A stretch of DNA of 64,000 nt from NCBI RefSeq assembly GCF_009727055.1, contig NC_052353.1, positions 44,340,394 to 44,404,393 of the forward strand, read 5' to 3'. Made by a program: the position numbers and the translations under genes. Position 1 is the stretch's first letter. Every line of letters begins with the position of its first letter. Below the pieces are notes generated by a model. The model saw only the letters and a list, made by a program, of their open reading frames with translations, had not been told where the DNA came from and did not search any database. Source of the DNA: Benincasa hispida. Taxonomy: Eukaryota; Streptophyta; Magnoliopsida; Cucurbitales; Cucurbitaceae. This document shows positions 57,994 to 64,000 of the stretch, in pieces.

Positions 57994-59600
57994 GTAAAAC
58001 CAATCAATTTAGAAAAATTTTAATGTACCCTATGTGACATTAATTTTACAATAATTCTTCAGTGTGTCTGGATAAAAGCCACCATAGGGTGATCAGTTAT
58101 CCATTTACTAAATTGAGACAATCTCAACTAATTATTACACCAGAATAACTCTTATTCCTATAATGATTAGTCACCACTTTCGGTCTAGAAATTGTTAATT
58201 TACTTGACAAATTAACAATTTCTTGTAACTATAACGCTTCATTTTAAACTCTATAGTTTTGCCCCAATGAGCCAAGCCTTAAAAAAAATTGATTGAGGTA
58301 AAAACTAAATAATTCCTATCTATTTATGGAGTTAATGTAAAATTTCCAACAAAATACCATCCGTACGGGGACACAAGCAAAGTGCCTCAAGGCCGAGCAT
58401 GAAACTTTACACTGAACCAATGAAGGAGATCATGGAATGTGTTGACAGACATCCCTCTCCCACTTATTTTAAGCACCCTCTCCATTCACCTTGTTATTGA
58501 CCTACACAAAATGCCATCCGTAGGGGAATATAAGCAAAAGGACCCTCAAGGCCATGTATAGTTTCTCACGGCATGAACAATATAGGGAGAAACATTAAAA
58601 GAAATTGAAGTATTATATACATCATTTTCCTTCCACTAAGTGTTTTAAAAATATGATTCATTTACTTAGAAAAATCTAGTTAATTAATTTTACTGAGTGT
58701 TAAATTTTCCCAATATAACTCTTATATTGGATAGTTTAATAATAACGATTCTTATTTATTAAACGCTTCAATAAACCTTAATCATTCATTGCATACTTAT
58801 AATATATTTATTTAATTCACCTTCCAACTGGTCGGTTCCCATGTAGGAGTGTTCTGTTTCCGTTAGCTTAAATACCCCAGCCTAGACAGAACCTTCCTAA
58901 GATAAAGGTCCCTTATAGATAACTATATTATAAATTTAATCTTTTATTTACTCCAATAACCATTTAAAATTAATTTAACCTATATTTGCATGCAACTCTT
59001 AATTATAAATTTTAATTCTAATTTTATTAACTTATAACAATTATAAAGTTTAATGAGATAAGTAAAACCAATACATGCATCTAATGACATATTAAAAATA
59101 TAACAATTATATGTTTCTAACGTGGTGTCATGCTTCATGCATCTTCATCTTTCATTACATTACATATAACATTTATATAATAGAGTAATGAAAACATACA
59201 TAACATAAATCCCCCATCCAAACTATATATTATAACAACTATAATATAAATCATGCATGGACATGTTATAAATTCAATGAATTATATAATATAACAATTA
59301 TATTTAATATGATGCATGGGCATGCTTAATAACATTTATATTAAAATGGTGCATGAAATAATTTTTATCCTACAATGGAAATTTTATACAATAGGGCATA
59401 TACTAGGAAATATAACAAAAATAAAGTATACATCCTATGTATAATAAATATAAAAGCAATATTGGATCGAAGTTGACATCTTAAATGTTAATTAAATTAA
59501 TATAATACTTATATCAATTTATTTAATGGAAAAAAATAAAAATAATTAATTATTACAAAATAATAATTAAATAAACGAAAAACTACTCGAAACTGCTTGC
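57994..59600 (-). other. Copia leader, minus strand
   Basis: It mirrors the plus-strand leader 38104-40481: TACCCCAGCCTAGACAGAAC at 58873, the GCCATCCGTAGGGG/CAAGGCC blocks at 58360-58550, and ATGCATGGGCATGC repeats at 59250-59330, at matching distances from gag. No gene. Confidence 0.6.
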
Positions 59601-61668
59601 TAGGGGACTCGAACCATGACCTGTGAACGACCTCCTGATGCATGTGCAACACCTTCGAAGCGTAACGATGCTTTACACAAGCATTGTTACACTGCCTTTT
59701 TCCTTGTCGTAGCGTGGCCCTACACTGCATGCAATGTAGCTACGCTGGCTTTTCCCTTTCCAAATTGTAGCGTTATGTCGTATGCAACGTTGTGAGCATA
59801 GCAACGCTGATGCTAGCACAACTACGTAGGCCATTCAACCTTACAGCGTAACACACGGCATAATTACTCTAATGAAGATATAAACACAACTTCCCCACTC
59901 TGATATGTTGCACGTAAAAATGAGTGAGAAACGGGTTGAAGGGAGTTATCAAAATAACTCTTACCCCATTTTAATTTTCTAAAATTCAAATAATTGAATT
60001 TTAATTTGATATATATATATATATTAACCATTATATTAAAATATATGTTATATCACACATAAAATATAACCTATGATTTATATTATATCATATATAATAT
60101 AACTCATAATTGATTATTCTCTCATTTAACTTATAGTATTAAAATGAATCACATTCATATTAATTTTAACCTATAATTTTTATATGAATCACATTCAAAT
60201 ATTTATTTCTCTTATTAAAACTTTACGTTATAATGTATCATATACATTATCTTATGGGAAATTAAATTATATGATAAATATATATTCAGAAACCAAAGCC
60301 ACGACTTCAACTATTTTGTAATTGCAGATGTGGCAATGACATAGCAATCACATAACAATCACATAGAAATCAGATAGCAATCACATAACAATCACATAAA
60401 AATCAAATAACAATAGAATTTTAGTCGGAAGTTTTTTGACATGTTTGCAAAAAAGCAAAACCTAGGGACACACGCACAATTTTCATTTATTTTTTTTATT
60501 AAAGTTCCAATTGCCTCTTATCTTAATTATATCTTATATAATTTCTTTCTTTTAATTAATTTTAACAATTCAAATAATCCAAAATTAATTTGATGCTCAT
60601 TAATTTTTATTGAGCTAACAAATGAACTTTATGAACCTATAGAATGAAACTCCAATGATACTTGATTAATTAATCGAACTCTTTAACTAAAATAATCAAC
60701 TAAAGTAATCAACCTTCATTAACTGTTAGTCATTCCATTAAAGATCGACATCTACACTCTTCATACTATTGATATATTTATGTATCCATTGGATATAACT
60801 AATCGAATGTACGATGGCCCTTCACAAATTGATGGTAAATACAGTTGGGTCAAAATTATAGTTTTACCCTGTAGTTACATCTAACTTCATAAGTATCACT
60901 GACCTCTTTAATGAATAATTAGTTATAGTCTAACTATAATCAAACCCCTCTTGGGCCAATAGAAGGTGTGGCATCATATTGTTCAAGACCTGAAATCAGC
61001 CTGAAGTTTGCAATTTATCTACTTACCCTAATAATAGGGAAGTACTGAATTTCTTCTGGTGTAACTGTGTTCCCAGCTCCCCAATTAGAAAAATCCCAAA
61101 AATGGTAGGCATATTGAGTTGGCGAAACTAGTGACTCTTACCTATGCAGATCAATACACGGCCCTCCCTCGTAGGCAAGAGTTCACAATCCACTAAGGAT
61201 TAAGATCAAGCCATCTATGGTCATCCTATTGAAATGTAGGTTTCTTCTAGCAACATGTTCTAAAGTGAGACTATTCATTTCGCGGTCTGATATTATACAA
61301 TCTCTTTATATATGATACCTCTACTCACATGTCTTAACATGAATGATTAAGATTAGATGATTTGTAGTACTTTACAATAATTATAAAAATTACAAAGCAG
61401 ACAATGTCCGTAGTGTGATCAGGATAAGGTACCAGTGCTATCTATCTACTAAACCGTTCAGGTTATTACTTAAATATGATCCGCCTGTATGTCTCCATAT
61501 ACGTGTTTAAGTTACATCTAATGGACCTTGGATTTTAGTTTATTGGTTTTGAGTTAATGAAACTAAAAGTCAAATAAAATACAACTTATTTTGTTAGATA
61601 AATAATGTGTTTTTATAATATAATTTACAAATTACAAGACCTTAAGATTTAGGGCATCAACCTCAACA
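59601..61668 (-). mobile_element. Copia LTR with adjoining palindromic cluster, minus strand
   Basis: The right edge ..AACCTCAACA at 61668 is the complement of TGTTGAGGTTGATGCCC. The LTR landmarks (TATACAATCTCTTTATATATG, TCCATTGGATATAACTAATC, AAAGATCGACATCTACACTC) run down to about 59900. At 59650-59855 a cluster of AGCGTAACGATGCT, GTAGCTACGCT, GCAACGTTG words follows. No recognisable U5 end or primer-binding site, so the LTR end is deleted. A B-box-like GGTTCGAGTCCCC lies on the minus strand near 59603-59615. Confidence 0.55.
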
Positions 61669-61854
61669 CCTGAATAGTAGATCGGAGAGATGTCCGTTTG
61701 AAAAATAAAGACCGTGGTTTGTGCCCTAATTGCAATGATAGAATCAAAGGGAAGGGAAAAGGAAAAATTAAAAATCACATACAAATTAAAACAGAGAGAA
61801 AAATAACTTGTGGAGATAGAGAGTGAGGTAGAGAAGAAAGACTAAAAGAAATAG
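61669..61854. other. Short unassigned spacer
   Basis: A-rich sequence between two LTRs with nothing recognisable. Confidence 0.4.
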
Positions 61855-63367
61855 TGTTAGTTCTAAAAAAGAGCTATTATTCCTAGCTTAATTTGAACTC
61901 GTTAGTGGATTTATGTGTTTATGTCTCTATTTTGTAAGTAACGAGCAACGAATTAGGTAGAATCAAGGATTTGAAGCTGATCGGGACTAATTTGAATTGA
62001 TTTGGTGTAGATTTGAAGTATCCAAGCTTCAAAGGACGTGAAATAACCAAAATACCCCTAGTATCAGCGTCACAATGCCGCGCAACCTTCAAGCCCAAGC
62101 CTATAAAGACAGTAGCATAACATTGCAACACTCGTTTAGAGCGTTGCGACGCTATGACATTTGACGGAGGGAGGAGAAGCATGCGCACGAGTGAGTGTTA
62201 CAACGCTCGACCATTGCATTGCAATGCTGCTTGAGTTTTTCTATAAATGTCTTCTTTTGCTAGGTCAAAAAGATGCTGAATTGTATTGAAAAAGGTCGTA
62301 AAAACACCGAAACTCTTCATGGAGGCCAAGAGAGGCTTTGAGTTCTCTTTTTGCTCTATGTTTTGAGTATCGTAGGTTAGATTTACTTTTCTGGATTATG
62401 GATTTGTATTGGATTGTATCCATTGGTTTGTCTATGAATCAATGAGGTAATTTTTTTTAGTTCTTGGACTAAGTGTTCTTTGTAATTTAATCAATGAGGT
62501 ATTTTTTGTTAGTTCTTGGACTAAGTGTTCTTTGTAATTTAATGAGTTATATGTTCAATTTTGTGCTTCAATTAAGAATTCTGTTTTTCTTTAATCTCCC
62601 CTAATTTAGATTTTCTTTTATGTATTGGATTGACAACCCTATCGTAATTGCATGTCTTTGCTAGTTAAATTCAGGCTCGCATGTATCTTGTAATCATCCA
62701 TGCTTTGAATTTACCCATGTAGCACAGATCAGATGAGCACGCTTAGGTGTATAGGCTGACCTTGAATTGTTGCATTGTACATTAGTCTATATTTAAAGAA
62801 TACATTTATTATTTGAACATAGCTTTCCTGACAATTAGTCAACATAGTCGAATACTTGATTTTCATGCACGTGTTTCTAGTTTTTTATGGTTGCCAAGGA
62901 CCCAATTGCATCTAGGAGCATGTAGGCTAGATAGAGCACGGTCTTTCCAGCCTTAACTGCGGATTAGGATGCTTGATTTGGTTTGGATTAATTGATTTTC
63001 AGCCTTTGTAAAGATTGATTAGTTCTTATCAAATTAAGTAGCTATGCATGCGTAATTCAAATATTAATTATTTAGTATATAACAATGACTTAATTTACAT
63101 CGAATGGCCACTTGATCTGAGAACTAAACGAGTCCCATATCATTCCATATATCCCATGCAATTTACTTTTTTTGCATCTTCCTAAATCAAAACCAAAATT
63201 CCATTTTTACTATGTTTCCAGCAGTCAAATCTAACACGAAACAAATTAATTATTCGCTTTCCTGTAATTCGACCCTGCACTTACCACTATTGCTACGTTT
63301 CTGTAATGATAGGAATGGTTCGGTAATTTACAAATTTTTTTTTAACTAGACTCTAGGCTTATCAACA
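61855..63367 (+). mobile_element. LTR, probable Ty3/gypsy type, plus strand
   Basis: TGTTAGTTCTAAAAAAGAGC..GGCTTATCAACA, 1,513 bp, same family as 41023-42549 in reverse. The palindromic cluster at 62068-62230 (GAGCGTTGCGACGCTATGAC, TGCATTGCAATGC) is followed by TATAAAT at 62242-62248. TAATTCGACCCTGCACTTAC near its end is typical of plant gypsy LTRs. The flanks AATAG and ATGTA do not match. It contains a 44-bp direct repeat (about 62448-62541). Confidence 0.6.
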
Positions 63368-63393
63368 ATGTAGGCTTTCAGGGCTCTGGCAAT

Positions 63394-63644
63394 GAGAGAG
63401 AGAGAGAGAGAAACTTACATGCAACAGTGGGTGGCCATTAGGCGTTGGAAAAGGCAGTGCCACGAGCGGAACTCAGAAGAGATGGAGGGAGAGAAGATCG
63501 AGAGAGGTAGAGAGATGGAGGAAGAGGAGATTGAGAAGAGATGGAGGGAGAGGAGATCGATTGACAATTCGATAGAGATGGAGAGATGAAGGAACAGGAG
63601 GCGGACTGAGATGAGAGATCATCAAAGTTCAACTAAGAGACCTA

Positions 63645-63678
<34 letters not shown>
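63394..63678. repeat. (GA)n, purine-rich tract and (TA)n microsatellites
   Basis: (GA)9 lies at 63394-63411, a GAGATGGAGG-rich purine tract at 63480-63600, and (TA)n at about 63649-63678. The frames 63392-63632 are by-products of this composition. Confidence 0.85.
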
Positions 63679-63683
<5 letters not shown>

Positions 63684-63866
63684 ATTTTGTTCAGTTTCAT
63701 ATGCAGTTTTTGAAATTGAAACCGAATCGACTCTTTTTACATTGATTTTGGAATTTCATCGAACCACATCCAACCACATTTTTTGGTTTTTATCGTTATT
63801 TTGGTTCAGTTCGGTTCGATTTTGAAAATTGGTTTGTTTTATGCGGTTTCATTGTCCACCCCTAGT
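63679..63866. mobile_element. Possible hAT-like or MITE terminus
   Basis: TTCGGTTCGATTTTGAAAAT..TTCATTGTCCACCCCTA is the complement of the TAGGGGTGGACA type start of non-autonomous hAT-like elements in plants. A left partner was not found. Confidence 0.3.
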
Positions 63867-64000
63867 AATTGGACTGTTTTTTATCACGTTTACTTGAATC
63901 TATCACATTTATTGTTACTGTTTAGAGTTGAACGGTAATGATAATGATAACAGTAAATTTGACAGATTCATATGTCTCATATTGTAATAATAAGAATAAT

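Noticed and set aside
63392..63632. Charged (RE-rich) plus frame and serine-rich minus frame
   Set aside because: Translations of a GA-rich purine tract.
1..64000. CRISPR arrays, operons, rRNA or complete tRNA genes
   Set aside because: None seen; the periodic words are LTR palindromes or CACTA subterminal repeats, and the genome is eukaryotic.

Overview
The window is repeat-rich plant nuclear DNA. It is AT-rich, has GT-AG introns, Ty1/copia retrotransposons primed by initiator Met-tRNA, CACTA DNA transposons, tRNA-derived SINEs and one intact plant-specific single-MYB gene of the RADIALIS-like family. A eudicot is clear from that gene; a cucurbit is my guess from its wording and is not demonstrated. 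Assembly marks are an 839-base N gap (36106-36944), single Ns at 27513 and 34591, and a 38-base sequencing-library adapter left in the sequence at 49195-49232.

Layout. 1-4505: right part of a CACTA element carrying decayed host exons, the last of which is recognisable as the C-terminus of DNA polymerase delta subunit 4 (POLD4). 4506-13433: a nest of copia-type LTRs on the minus strand plus an RNase H remnant, including a solo LTR with a perfect GAGAG target duplication (9749-11808). 13821-18489: a second CACTA element of the same family, about 4.7 kb, enclosing a multi-exon villin pseudogene. 18490-20517: anonymous repeat debris. 20518-25492: an almost full-length but dead Ty1/copia element with a truncated 5' LTR. 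25493-33000: AT-rich DNA with tandem duplications, SINEs and a solo LTR with CATAT target duplications (28030-29386). 33024-34680: the RADIALIS-like gene, the only intact host gene seen. 35943-53359: copia material on the plus strand (LTR, long leader, gag start, pol, 3' LTR) broken up by later insertions. 53360-61668: copia material mostly on the minus strand (RT, integrase, protease, gag, leader, LTR), interrupted by a plus-strand LTR. 61669-64000: another LTR, then microsatellites and a possible hAT-like terminus.

The genes do not form a pathway. The biology here is transposon biology: two members of one CACTA family each hold fragments of a different host gene (POLD4; villin), and several unrelated LTR families carry clusters of short palindromic words, either ACGATCGT-based or GCGTTGCAACGC-based, at fixed places relative to TATA boxes or the leader. 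All retroelement reading frames are broken by stops and frameshifts. Family calls come from reading conserved motifs by eye; no database search was possible.
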